NCBI GenBank assembly: GCA_963776665.1
Contig: CAVZNQ010000029.1
Span: 62,001 to 126,000 of the forward strand
Length of the DNA stretch: 64,000 nucleotides
Direction: 5' to 3'
Source of the DNA: Roseiarcus sp963776665
Lineage (GTDB): Bacteria > Pseudomonadota > Alphaproteobacteria > Rhizobiales > Beijerinckiaceae
Part shown: positions 25,365 to 32,614 of the stretch, in pieces
How positions within the stretch are numbered: position 1 is the stretch's first letter
Layout of the letters: every line of letters starts with the position of its first letter
Notes under the pieces: model-generated
What the model was told of the DNA's origin: nothing
The model's input: the letters and a program-made list of their open reading frames with translations, nothing else
Database searches by the model: none
Position numbers and translations under genes: made by a program

Positions 25365-26057
25365 TTAGGCTCTCGCAGCGCCAGCGCGCTTCCGTCGCCG
25401 ACGATAACCCGCAAAGCCGAGGCCCCCGAAGCCGAGAAGCATCATGGCCCAGGTTGAGGGTTCCGGGGCTCCGACAGTCAGCGCAACTGGCACCGTAATG
25501 GGGTCGCCGCCGTTGATGGTGTACACGCCAAAGATAGCGGCTCTATTGTCGATGAAGAACCCGCCTCCCGGTGCGGCGCTGATGGTGACGGATCCCAGGC
25601 TCGCTCGTGAGGGGTCCAACTCGTCCACCACGGTATTTCCGCCCACGTCGCCGGTGAATGTCGCCGACACGAATGTCTCCGGGAACGTACCAAGGTAGTT
25701 CGAAAAGGGATTGAATCCGCCGCCGATGAAGACTTCGAAATCGTCGGTCGTTAGGAGATTAGGGGGTCCAACCGGCATTCCACCCGTCTCCATATTGTAC
25801 GCCGTTTGGGAGAGATCGGCGGAATATGTCGCCTCCAATCCTTCCGGGGTGATGGTCGCGGACAGAAACTTGAAGTCCGACACCGTCGTGACTCGGACCC
25901 ATCCGAATGGAGTGTAGAAGGTACCGACGAGGTCCCACGTGCTTCCGTCGGGAATTGGGTTCGGCACCGGAGAGAGGATAATCATTGCCCCGGCTGGGCC
26001 GGCCGTTACCGCCAGAACGGCCGCGGCGGCGGCCAAACGCAAGTTCGACAGGGACAT
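25365..26057 (-). CDS. PEP-CTERM domain protein
   Basis: A 230-residue exported protein. The ATG at 26057 has GGAGG 8 nt upstream and gives a signal peptide (LRLAAAAAVLAVTAGPAGA). The mature part is beta-rich with many Thr/Gly/Asn residues and no catalytic signature. The C-terminal tail is APEPSTWAMMLLGFGGLGFAGYRRRRKR: PEP motif, hydrophobic helix and basic end, the exosortase sorting signal by family knowledge. The protein is expected to be cleaved and anchored or released at the envelope. No exosortase gene is in the window. Confidence 0.85.
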   Translation of the reverse strand: MSLSNLRLAAAAAVLAVTAGPAGAMIILSPVPNPIPDGSTWDLVGTFYTPFGWVRVTTVSDFKFLSATITPEGLEATYSADLSQTAYNMETGGMPVGPPNLLTTDDFEVFIGGGFNPFSNYLGTFPETFVSATFTGDVGGNTVVDELDPSRASLGSVTISAAPGGGFFIDNRAAIFGVYTINGGDPITVPVALTVGAPEPSTWAMMLLGFGGLGFAGYRRRRKRAGAARA

Positions 26058-26288
26058 CAATCGTACCTCCATGAGGCAGTGAAGCGAAAAACCTCGCAGC
26101 CGGATCTGCGTTGCTACGCGCGTCGAGATAGCTACGAGCTTTCCAACGGCGCCGCCGCTGCGGAGCGGGATGTGCCGAAGGGAGACCCCTTGGGGCCGCA
26201 TCTCGCATTGCGACCACGATCCGCGCGAGCCGTCAATCAACCGATCGGTTGAGGCGACAAGCGCCGGAAGGGACGGCAACGGCGGCCG

Positions 26289-26483
26289 TCACCCCACCGC
26301 CAGCCGCACGATCACGTCGCTGCAGCTCTCGCCCGGCCCCCGCATCCTGGCGAACCGGTCGACGAATCCGCGATCGAGCCAAATGCGGACGCCGCTCCGC
26401 TCGTCAATCTGAGGCGGCTGCGCCACGTCGCCCGCGGGCAGAGTCGTCTTGATGGCCTCGTATGCCTCGGCGATCGCGATCAT
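26289..26483 (-). CDS. Small RHH-antitoxin-like protein, divergent copy
   Basis: A 64-residue protein starting MIAIAEAYEAIKTTLPAGD. The C-terminal half (RIWLDRGFVDRFARMRGPGESCSDVIVRL) matches the pattern of the small proteins at 31887-32060 and 28172-28364 (RLDPAVVNRLAAMRGPDESYRDVILR). The GES-x-SDVI-x-RL ending resembles ribbon-helix-helix antitoxins of the VapB type. No toxin gene is next to it. The start has no strong ribosome binding site, so it could be longer or decayed. Confidence 0.5.
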   Translation of the reverse strand: MIAIAEAYEAIKTTLPAGDVAQPPQIDERSGVRIWLDRGFVDRFARMRGPGESCSDVIVRLAVG

Positions 26484-26780
26484 CGGCGCTCGTTGCTCGG
26501 ACCTGAAATAGAAAGGCCGTCTCGCGGGCGGCCCATGCCATCTACCGCGGTCGAATCCGCCCGCAAGTCCAATTTTCGTGATTCCGCCGCAGCGCCTCAC
26601 TCCGCCGCCAGCCGCAGGATGGACGTAGCGGCGACAGGAAGGGCGGCAGCCGCTTAGTCCTGTGGGGCTTTCTCGCTCATCCGCCCGCAATACGCGCACT
26701 TGACCGCTGTCGAGGAGGTGGAGGGAACATCCTACGAGTTCGCGCGTTCTTTGGCGAACGCATTCATGAAGGAGGGTCGC

Positions 26781-26858
26781 ATGGGTCGCGGCATTCTGCT
26801 CTGGCTTCTCGGCGTTCCGATTCCAATCATCATCCTGATTGCGCTCCTCTATCACTAA
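26781..26858 (+). CDS. 25-residue single-pass membrane miniprotein
   Basis: Too short for routine gene callers, but the ATG at 26781 follows AAGGAGGG at 4-nt spacing, and the product MGRGILLWLLGVPIPIIILI plus ALLYH is almost entirely one hydrophobic helix. I recall near-identical miniproteins (MGRGILLWLLGVPIPIIILIAL) in many proteobacteria, usually annotated as hypothetical. The next gene, also a membrane protein, starts 42 bp downstream, suggesting co-expression. Function unknown. Confidence 0.8.
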   Translation: MGRGILLWLLGVPIPIIILIALLYH

Positions 26859-26899
26859 CGTTTGGCCCAGTGGGGAGAGCGTTCCGGAGGCTTAACTAC

Positions 26900-27802
26900 A
26901 TGACCGACGTTTCCATTGGTGAAGGCGCTGCCCTGCTCGTTGGGGAGGACCTCGATTCATTGGCGTCGGAGGAGATGGGCTCCGGCGTCTCGTGGGCGGC
27001 GATCATCGCCGGGGCGTTCGTCACCTCGGCTTTTGCGCTGGCGCTGGTCGCGCTGGGAGCCGGTATCGGCCTGATTTCCGTCTCGCCCTGGTCCGCCAAT
27101 AACCCGTCAGTCACGACATTTGGCTCTCTGGCCGCGGCCTGGTTCATTGCGGTCGAGCTTTTCGCTTGCGGCCTCGGCGGATATTTGGCCGGGCGGCTAC
27201 GCACGCGATGGGCTCGCGTGCATGACGATGAGGTTTATTTCCGGGACACGGCGCACGGGCTCTTGGTTTGGGCGGTCGGGGCGGTGTTCACCGCGGCCCT
27301 GCTTGCGCTCTCCGCAGCGTCGGCGCTTAGCGGCGCGGCCGGTCTCGTCGGCGCGGCCGCGCAAACGGTGGCCGCAACGGGCGAAGGCGCATCCATCGCC
27401 AACCCAACCGACTACTTCGCCGACGTGATGCTTCGCACCGATCATCCGCCGATCGGTGACCAGACCCCAACGGTCATGGAGACCCGGCGCATCCTCGCCC
27501 GCGCACTCGTTTCCGGCGAGCTTCCCGACGCAGACAAGTCCTATCTTGCGACGGTCGTATTCAATCGGACGGGAATGAGTACGCAGGATTCGGAAAAGCG
27601 CGTGACCGACGTCTTCGCGCAAGCGAAAGGCGCCCGCGACGAAGCGGAGAACAAGGCGAAGGAGGCCGCGGACGCGGCGCGCAAGACTGGCGTCTATGCA
27701 GCGCTCTGGGCCTTCGTGTCCCTGCTTGTCGGCGCCGTCTCGGCGAGCTACATGGCGACCGTTGGCGGGCGGATGCGCGAGGAGGCGCCGGGTCTCGTCT
27801 GA
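26900..27802 (+). CDS. Multi-pass membrane protein, unknown
   Basis: A 300-residue inner-membrane protein. The ATG at 26900 has CGGAGG 9 nt upstream. Predicted helices: ~32-58 (WAAIIAGAFVTSAFALALVAL), ~75-97 (AAWFIAVELFACGLGGYLAG), ~120-150 (LLVWAVGAVFTAALLALSAAS) and a last one near 270-290 (YAALWAFVSLLVGAVSASYMA). Between helices 3 and 4 is a ~110-residue soluble, charged loop with a coiled-coil-like stretch (AKGARDEAENKAKEAADAA). Similar proteins occur in Rhizobiales without assigned function. It follows the 25-residue miniprotein gene. Confidence 0.75.
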   Translation: MTDVSIGEGAALLVGEDLDSLASEEMGSGVSWAAIIAGAFVTSAFALALVALGAGIGLISVSPWSANNPSVTTFGSLAAAWFIAVELFACGLGGYLAGRLRTRWARVHDDEVYFRDTAHGLLVWAVGAVFTAALLALSAASALSGAAGLVGAAAQTVAATGEGASIANPTDYFADVMLRTDHPPIGDQTPTVMETRRILARALVSGELPDADKSYLATVVFNRTGMSTQDSEKRVTDVFAQAKGARDEAENKAKEAADAARKTGVYAALWAFVSLLVGAVSASYMATVGGRMREEAPGLV

Positions 27803-27839
27803 AAGACGTCGCATAAGCTCATTGGATCGGCGGGCGCCT

Positions 27840-28139
27840 TGCGCCCGGCCGTTCGCGATTCGAGAAGCGACGGGGGCGTTCTCGTCAAAATAGATAATGG
27901 CGCAGATCCTATCATAGCCGTCGGCGACAACCAACGGTAAGCCCTTGCTCATGGCGCCGCGAACAAGCAGCACGGTGGGAGACTTTTGCCCTTCTGGATT
28001 TTTTTGAGATCGTCGTCGACGTGCGGATGTCGCGGGACAATAACGGCAGCTGAGAGGCCCGGAGCAAATCCTTTGCAGCATGCTCAACTGGAGCGGCTCG
28101 ACGCAGATCGCGAATGAGTTGTTTTCGCTTGGGAGTCAG
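27840..28139 (-). pseudogene. Decayed ParB-like/HIRAN-free small protein gene with two frame changes
   Basis: Read leftward, three frames join into one family-like sequence: PKRKQLIRDLRRAAPVEHAA then LLRASQLPLLSRD, next HVDDDLKKIQKG, next KSPTVLLVRGAMSKG and LPLVVADGYDRICAIIYFDE. I recall intact small Rhizobiales proteins with this order (DGYHRICASYHLDEN near the end, ParB-nuclease-like), but have no name for them. Each junction needs one missing base. The expected ATG is CTG at 28137-28139. The rest of the 27803-28171 gap shows nothing else. A broken gene seems clear; the family call is from memory. Confidence 0.5.
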
Positions 28140-28171
28140 AGGTCACCAAGGATAGATACTGATGCGCGGCG

Positions 28172-28364
28172 ATGACGCTCACTCGCCGCGTCGGCGTCGA
28201 GCCGCGGCGCGGGCCCAACGGCGACTATTTCGTCCGGCTCGACCCCGGCGGTTGTGAACCGGATCGCGGTCATGCGCGGGTTGGGCGAGAGCTCCCGCGA
28301 CGTGATTCTCAGGCTGGGCGAACGCCCCCTTAGCGGCCCTCGGCTTTGGCGCGCCTTCAATTAG
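28172..28364 (+). pseudogene. Frameshifted copy of the small RHH-antitoxin-like gene
   Basis: The DNA from 28170 onward is identical for about 63 bp to the start of the intact gene at 31887 and stays similar for another ~90 bp. After GACCCC one extra G (GACCCCGGCGG against GACCCAGCGG) shifts the frame, so MTLTRRVGVEPRRGPNGDYF then VRLDP is lost from its partner sequence RIAVMRGLGESSRDVILRL. Without the extra base the frame would run to TAG at 28362-28364. It is a recent duplication with one broken copy, unless the insertion is a sequencing error. Confidence 0.7.
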
Positions 28365-28429
28365 GCCGCAAGGATGGAACCAATTCACCTTCGGCGAGTT
28401 GGCGTTAGTCGTCAGAAGGGAGAAACCTC

Positions 28430-28708
28430 ATGTCGCGGGAACTCGATGAGAAGGCTCAGAAGATTCACAATCCGCAGGCTGAATTCGACAAGCCGAGCGA
28501 TGTGGTCAAAGACTCGGAGCTGTCCCGGACCGAGAAAAAAAAGGCGCTGGACAACTTGGAGCAGGATGCGCACCAGCTGATGACGGCCAGCAACGAAGGT
28601 ATGGCCCCGGAAAACGATCGTGTCGCTGAGCGTGAGCCGAAACTTGACGAGGTGGTCAAGGCCCAGCAGCGGATCGGCGAAAGGCCGCAAAATAAGCCGG
28701 CGCAATGA
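28430..28708 (+). CDS. Small charged hypothetical protein
   Basis: A 92-residue, strongly hydrophilic protein (MSRELDEKAQKIHNPQAEFD, then SELSRTEKKKALDNLEQDAHQL) with a good ribosome binding site (GAAGGGAG). It is rich in Glu, Lys, Gln and Asp with helix-forming heptads and no hydrophobic core helix, so it may be a coiled-coil or stress-type protein. Proteins of this look are frequent in Rhizobiales and unnamed. It stands alone. Confidence 0.65.
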   Translation: MSRELDEKAQKIHNPQAEFDKPSDVVKDSELSRTEKKKALDNLEQDAHQLMTASNEGMAPENDRVAEREPKLDEVVKAQQRIGERPQNKPAQ

Positions 28709-28815
28709 GAACCATGGTACAGAAGACATGCCGGGCTCGGCCGCGCCTCGCGCCGGTCGGGAGGTAGGCGTGGGCCGCCCGTTTCGTGACACGCGAGGCG
28801 GGCAAGGAGGACTAA

Positions 28816-29415
28816 TTGTTACGCCCTGGTCTTGCGTTGCTGTCGATCCTGCTAGCCGTTCCCGCTAGTGCGGGAAGCCACTTTCATGGCGGCGGGTTTC
28901 ATGGCGGGGGGGTTCATGGCAGCGGCTTTCGTGTCGGCGGCTTTCATGGCCAGGGCTCTCATGGCCAGGGCTTTCATGGCGACGGCTTTCATGGTGGCGG
29001 CGCTCATGACGGGGACTTCGCTTTCCACCGCAGCGTTGGTCGCGCCCGTAATCTCTTTGTCGTTTACGGCTACGGAAACTGCGGATTCGGTTTCGACTGC
29101 GGGGTTTATGATCCCGGCTATGCTTACGGCTATGGGGGTGGCGCGGGAAATTCCGTCAGCAGCAGCGACGGCTCAAGCAGCAGCGGCGACAATAGCGGCG
29201 GCTACGTCCCCGACCCGGTAGGCGCCGAAATTCCGCCGGTGATCTTTCCTACTCAGTGCTGGGTCCGCCGCGCCGGTTACGATCCGTCCGGCGCTTATGT
29301 GGGGCAAGTCCTGATCGACCTCTGCCATCGCTCGGATAGCGTGACTGTGAATCGTGTGGAGGCTCGAGCTAAACCGCCCAATACAGGGTCAGGCGCGCCC
29401 CCATCGCCCCGATAA
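28816..29415 (+). CDS. Secreted His/Gly-repeat protein
   Basis: A 199-residue protein from a TTG start with AAGGAGG 5 nt upstream. The signal peptide is LRPGLALLSILLAVPASAG. Residues ~20-67 hold about ten imperfect FHGGG/GFHG repeats, encoded by ggctttcatggc-type units at 28883-29010, giving more than ten histidines. A Tyr/Gly region (YGYGNCGFGFDCGVYDPGYAYGYG-type) and a Ser/Gly linker follow. The C-terminal ~70 residues contain QCWVRRAGYDPSG and VLIDLC with a possible Cys pair. Dense His suggests binding of Ni, Zn or Cu; this is inference. Confidence 0.7.
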   Translation: MLRPGLALLSILLAVPASAGSHFHGGGFHGGGVHGSGFRVGGFHGQGSHGQGFHGDGFHGGGAHDGDFAFHRSVGRARNLFVVYGYGNCGFGFDCGVYDPGYAYGYGGGAGNSVSSSDGSSSSGDNSGGYVPDPVGAEIPPVIFPTQCWVRRAGYDPSGAYVGQVLIDLCHRSDSVTVNRVEARAKPPNTGSGAPPSPR

Positions 29416-29518
29416 GAAGTCTTGATCCGAAGCCCGCAGCGGTCGACGCCGTTGACACTTTTCCGACGCGATGATGTTCTCGACGTTGGAGGTCATTCGT
29501 GGAGGGGAGCGCGGGGCG

Positions 29519-30100
29519 ATGAATCGAGCGGGATTGCTGCGCGCCGGAATGTTTGCGGTCGCGACCGGCGCCGTGGGGGTTGCAACGGCCCACGCCAATG
29601 TCACTACTTTCCAGGTATCGGGAAGCCTGATTCCCCAAGCTGGCTCCGCGAATTGCGCATCTTCGGGATGCACCCTCGGCGGCGAGATCGTAATAAACGA
29701 CGCGACGGGCGCCGTAATCTCTGCCGACGTTACCGCAACCGGTTTTTTGCCCAGTATGGGTCCTTTTACTGCCCCTCAGGCGCTACACACAACGTCGGAC
29801 GGACTCACTGATCTTGAGATTGACACTGCCCCGTCGTTTACTGCAGAAGTAGCTTTGATTTTTTCCACTCCGACTGCGGGTTCACTGATAGGCTACACCG
29901 GCGGCTCGTTGTCTGGCTTCACTGATGTCCGCACCCAATCTGCCGACCTCGGATGGATCCTGATCTCGGGTTCGCTGACGGAAACGGCAGGTAGCCCTAT
30001 CCCCGAATCCCCCGCTTGGGCGATGATGCTGCTAGGCTTCGCGGGGCTTGGATTCGCAAGCCTTTGGAAGACCCGCGGGGCGGTCTCGATCGCTGCCTGA
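29519..30100 (+). CDS. PEP-CTERM domain protein with variant PES motif
   Basis: A 193-residue exported protein from the ATG at 29519, preceded by GGAGGGGAG. The signal peptide is about residues 1-27 (MFAVATGAVGVATAHA). The mature part is Thr/Gly/Ser-rich, beta-type, with one Cys pair (NCASSGC). The tail is PIPESPAWAMMLLGFAGLGF followed by ASLWKTR: the PEP signature is changed to PES, while the hydrophobic helix and basic end are kept. A terminator follows at 30130-30152. Confidence 0.75.
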   Translation: MNRAGLLRAGMFAVATGAVGVATAHANVTTFQVSGSLIPQAGSANCASSGCTLGGEIVINDATGAVISADVTATGFLPSMGPFTAPQALHTTSDGLTDLEIDTAPSFTAEVALIFSTPTAGSLIGYTGGSLSGFTDVRTQSADLGWILISGSLTETAGSPIPESPAWAMMLLGFAGLGFASLWKTRGAVSIAA

Positions 30101-30129
30101 GATCGTTGGAAGCAATATAAGATCGGATG

Positions 30130-30152
30130 GGCCGCCCGCTGAGGCGGCCTTT
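30130..30152 (+). terminator. Intrinsic terminator after the 29.5 kb PEP-CTERM gene
   Basis: GGCCGCC (30130-30136) pairs with GGCGGCC (30143-30149) around CGCTGA, followed by TTTCTGTTT. A short GC-rich hairpin with a modest T-run reading rightward. Confidence 0.7.
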
Positions 30153-30359
30153 CTGTTTGGCGACGGCGTGCCTCCCGGCCAAGTTTTGCGCGCCGGCCGG
30201 TGGCCCTTCTGACAGTCGTCGTTGGTAGTGTGATATTCTCCCGCAAGCGCCGACTAAGAACTGGTCTCCTGAGTTAATCAACAAAGATGTCGGCTTGATA
30301 CTTATAAAAATCCCCTTGAAGTATTCCGAATGGGAATCTTTCCGCCGGGGGTGTTTGTC

Positions 30360-30908
30360 ATGCGAACGAACAATCGAGTTCTTGCGCTATTCGTCGGTCT
30401 CGCGCTCGTACTGACGGCCGCGCCCTCGACCTCTCGCGCTGCGATCGTTGAAACGATTGTCGATACTGATTTCAACGCCGTAGTCGGCAGCATCACGTTT
30501 CCGGGCCTGGACGGCAGCAGCGACGCAGGGGTGCTTCTCTCGTTCGCGGGGTACACGCAAGCGGACATAACCTCAATTTCTTGGAACCTCGATCCTGCCA
30601 CCCTCAGTGTTACCGAGCTTGACCTCAGCGCCCTTCAGGGGACTCCCGGCTGCGGCGTCGGCCAAAATTGCTCGGAAAACACATTGCACCTGTCGCCCAC
30701 CATTTCTCAGCGGACCGCCATCTCTTGCTTCACTTTGGAAGGCGATCTCCACCTCTGCGCCATTGGACTGATTCCTGATGAAAACATCGCGTTTGTGCTG
30801 ACCTCGGTGCCCGAACCGTCGACATGGGCGATGATGCTTCTCGGCTTCGCCGGCCTTGGCTTCGCCGGCTATCGATCTTCACGCAATGCCGCCTCGATTG
30901 CAGCTTGA
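30360..30908 (+). CDS. PEP-CTERM domain protein
   Basis: A 182-residue exported protein. I choose the ATG at 30360 (MRTNNRVLALFVGLALVLTA), with GGGGGTG upstream and a clear signal peptide; an ATG at 30330 would add ten residues. The mature part is Thr/Asp-rich with four cysteines (GCGVGQNC, SCFTLEGDLHLC). The tail is VPEPSTWAMMLLGFAGLGFA followed by GYRSSR, the full sorting signal. Ligand or role unknown; probably a small envelope or extracellular-matrix protein. Confidence 0.82.
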   Translation: MRTNNRVLALFVGLALVLTAAPSTSRAAIVETIVDTDFNAVVGSITFPGLDGSSDAGVLLSFAGYTQADITSISWNLDPATLSVTELDLSALQGTPGCGVGQNCSENTLHLSPTISQRTAISCFTLEGDLHLCAIGLIPDENIAFVLTSVPEPSTWAMMLLGFAGLGFAGYRSSRNAASIAA

Positions 30909-31069
30909 ATCAATAACTCTCAAATCCGCGTCCGAGCCCAGAATGGCCCACGGCTGGCGGTTTCTTCATCACCACGAAGCCGGCCCGGCCTAAGGATTCA
31001 ATTCCCGTTGACCCCTGTTCTCAACTGGGCCGATAGTGCGCCGCGCGCGAACGTAGACAGGGGGCGCAG

Positions 31070-31675
31070 ATGGCAGCATTCGCATCACGAATAGGCGGTA
31101 GTGCGCTCGCCGCGACGGCGGCGTTGATGCTGTCCGTCCCGCGCGCGCAGGCCGGCTATGTTGTCACGCTTGAACAGGTGGGGAGCGATGTCGTGGCCAG
31201 CGGACACGGCGCAATCGACCTGGCCGGCCTGACCTTTGCTTTTGTCGGGGCGGCCAAGGCGCAACTTGCCCCATCCGAAGCCGACATAACTACCGGGCCC
31301 GTAGCGGCCACGCCGGTTGACGCATACGACGGATTTTCTGGACCCGCGAATTTCGGTGGAGGGACTTTAACCATCGGTGCAAGTAGCGGCATCGGAGATT
31401 CGGTCACCATCGTCGGCGGGGGCAACCTTCTTGCCGTGCCACAGGGCTACCTCTCTGGCGGAGCTCTGTCGGACACCTCGACTTATGACAACCAGACCTT
31501 CAACACCCTCGGCATAACGCCTGTCGCCTACACATGGACGTGGGGGAGCGGGGCGAACCAGAACTTCACAGTCGTCATCGGGGAAGTCCCCGAGCCGGCG
31601 ACTTGGGCGATGATGCTGATCGGTTTCGCAGTCTTGGGCTACGCGGGCTATCGGAAGGCGGCGAGCGCAGCCTAG
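31070..31675 (+). CDS. PEP-CTERM domain protein
   Basis: A 201-residue exported protein with a signal peptide (ALAATAALMLSVPRAQA) and ribosome binding site ACAGGGGGC. The start of the mature part (GYVVTLEQVGSDVVASGHGA) and the middle (IDLAGLTFAF, then GPANFGGGTLTIGASSG) resemble a widespread family of PEP-CTERM proteins that share this N-terminal beta domain. The tail is VPEPATWAMMLIGFAVLGYAGYRK. No catalytic residues seen. Confidence 0.83.
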   Translation: MAAFASRIGGSALAATAALMLSVPRAQAGYVVTLEQVGSDVVASGHGAIDLAGLTFAFVGAAKAQLAPSEADITTGPVAATPVDAYDGFSGPANFGGGTLTIGASSGIGDSVTIVGGGNLLAVPQGYLSGGALSDTSTYDNQTFNTLGITPVAYTWTWGSGANQNFTVVIGEVPEPATWAMMLIGFAVLGYAGYRKAASAA

Positions 31676-31735
31676 GCTAACCCGTACCCCAGGCCGGCAG
31701 CGCCGATCTCAGCGGTCCAGACGATCGGAGAGCAA

Positions 31736-31764
31736 GCCCCGCGCCGGGGAGGACGGCGCGGGGC
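31736..31764. repeat. Perfect 11-bp inverted repeat
   Basis: GCCCCGCGCCG (31736-31746) and CGGCGCGGGGC (31754-31764) flank GGGAGGA. It lies 60 bp after a PEP-CTERM gene. There is no T-run, so it may be a Rho-dependent end, a transcript-stabilising hairpin or a palindromic repeat. Confidence 0.6.
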
Positions 31765-31886
31765 GAGCAGCGCGCCCGAGCCAGCGCCGGCTAACCCCTG
31801 ATGCGCGCGACTTTGCGCACCATGCGGCAAGGGCGCTGACACGCCTACTCACACAAATGCGGAGGCTGGGAGCCATTCCGGGCGCG

Positions 31887-32060
31887 ATGACGCTCACTCG
31901 CCGCGTCGGCGTCGAGCCGCGGCGCGGGCCCAACGGCGACTATTTCATCCGGCTCGACCCAGCGGTTGTGAACCGGCTCGCGGCCATGCGCGGGCCGGAC
32001 GAGAGCTACCGCGACGTGATCCTGCGTTTTGCGGATGCTGCATGCGATGAGGGCCGCTAG
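31887..32060 (+). CDS. Small RHH-antitoxin-like protein
   Basis: A 57-residue protein, MTLTRRVGVEPRRGPNGDYF then IRLDPAVVNRLAAMRGPDES and YRDVILRFADAA. The start at 31887 is chosen because homology with the 28.2 kb copy begins there; an upstream ATG at 31857 is possible. The second half has the spacing of ribbon-helix-helix antitoxins (GES-Y-DVILR), but I see no toxin partner. Its stop overlaps by 4 bp the stop of the convergent GYD-domain gene. Confidence 0.6.
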   Translation: MTLTRRVGVEPRRGPNGDYFIRLDPAVVNRLAAMRGPDESYRDVILRFADAACDEGR

Positions 32061-32350
32061 TCGACCTTAGCCAGTAACTTTTCCATCTCTGCGGCCGTGA
32101 AGCCGCGCAGGGTCTCGCTGCGAACATTGCCTAGTTCATCCGCGCTCAAGATAAACGCCGAAGCGGTCTCGTCGTCGGGGGCCTCGACAATCGTTACGAT
32201 GTCGTGCGCGCCTTGGGTCCAGATGATCTCCTTGACCGTCGCGCCGTGCTTCTTGGCTCGTTTCCTGTAGGCCTCTGATCGTTTGACCGAGTCCTTGACG
32301 TGGAGAATCCCCTTTTCGGTGAACTGGAGAAGAGTGACGTAGATCGGCAT
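32057..32350 (-). CDS. GYD domain protein
   Basis: A 97-residue soluble protein of the GYD family (ferredoxin-like fold). Typical segments: MPIYVTLLQFTEKGILHVKD, then KRAKKHGATVKEIIWTQGAHDIVTIVEAPD. The signature Gly-Tyr-Asp is here Gly-Ala-His-Asp. These small proteins are common, of unknown role, and may bind a small aromatic ligand. The ribosome binding site is GGGAGGA. It is convergent with the small RHH-like gene. Confidence 0.85.
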   Translation of the reverse strand: MPIYVTLLQFTEKGILHVKDSVKRSEAYRKRAKKHGATVKEIIWTQGAHDIVTIVEAPDDETASAFILSADELGNVRSETLRGFTAAEMEKLLAKVD

Positions 32351-32614
32351 GCGTTGTCCTCCCGGATGGTGTCTCGTGTTGAGGGCTTCCCTACTAACAC
32401 GGATCTTGGGCTGCCACAGCGCGGTCGCAGCAAGCCGTCCCGTCTGCGCCTACCTGAATATCACTAATTGCCGGGTTGGACGGCGGCAAAAGCGTTCGTC
32501 GAGCTAAACAAGGAGCGATTAGGATGAGCCGCAAAATGGGGTCGGTACCGTTCCCTTTGTCCCGCACTCCGTGCATGGTGTCCAAAGAGATACAGGTAAA
32601 AGTCCACGGCCCTC

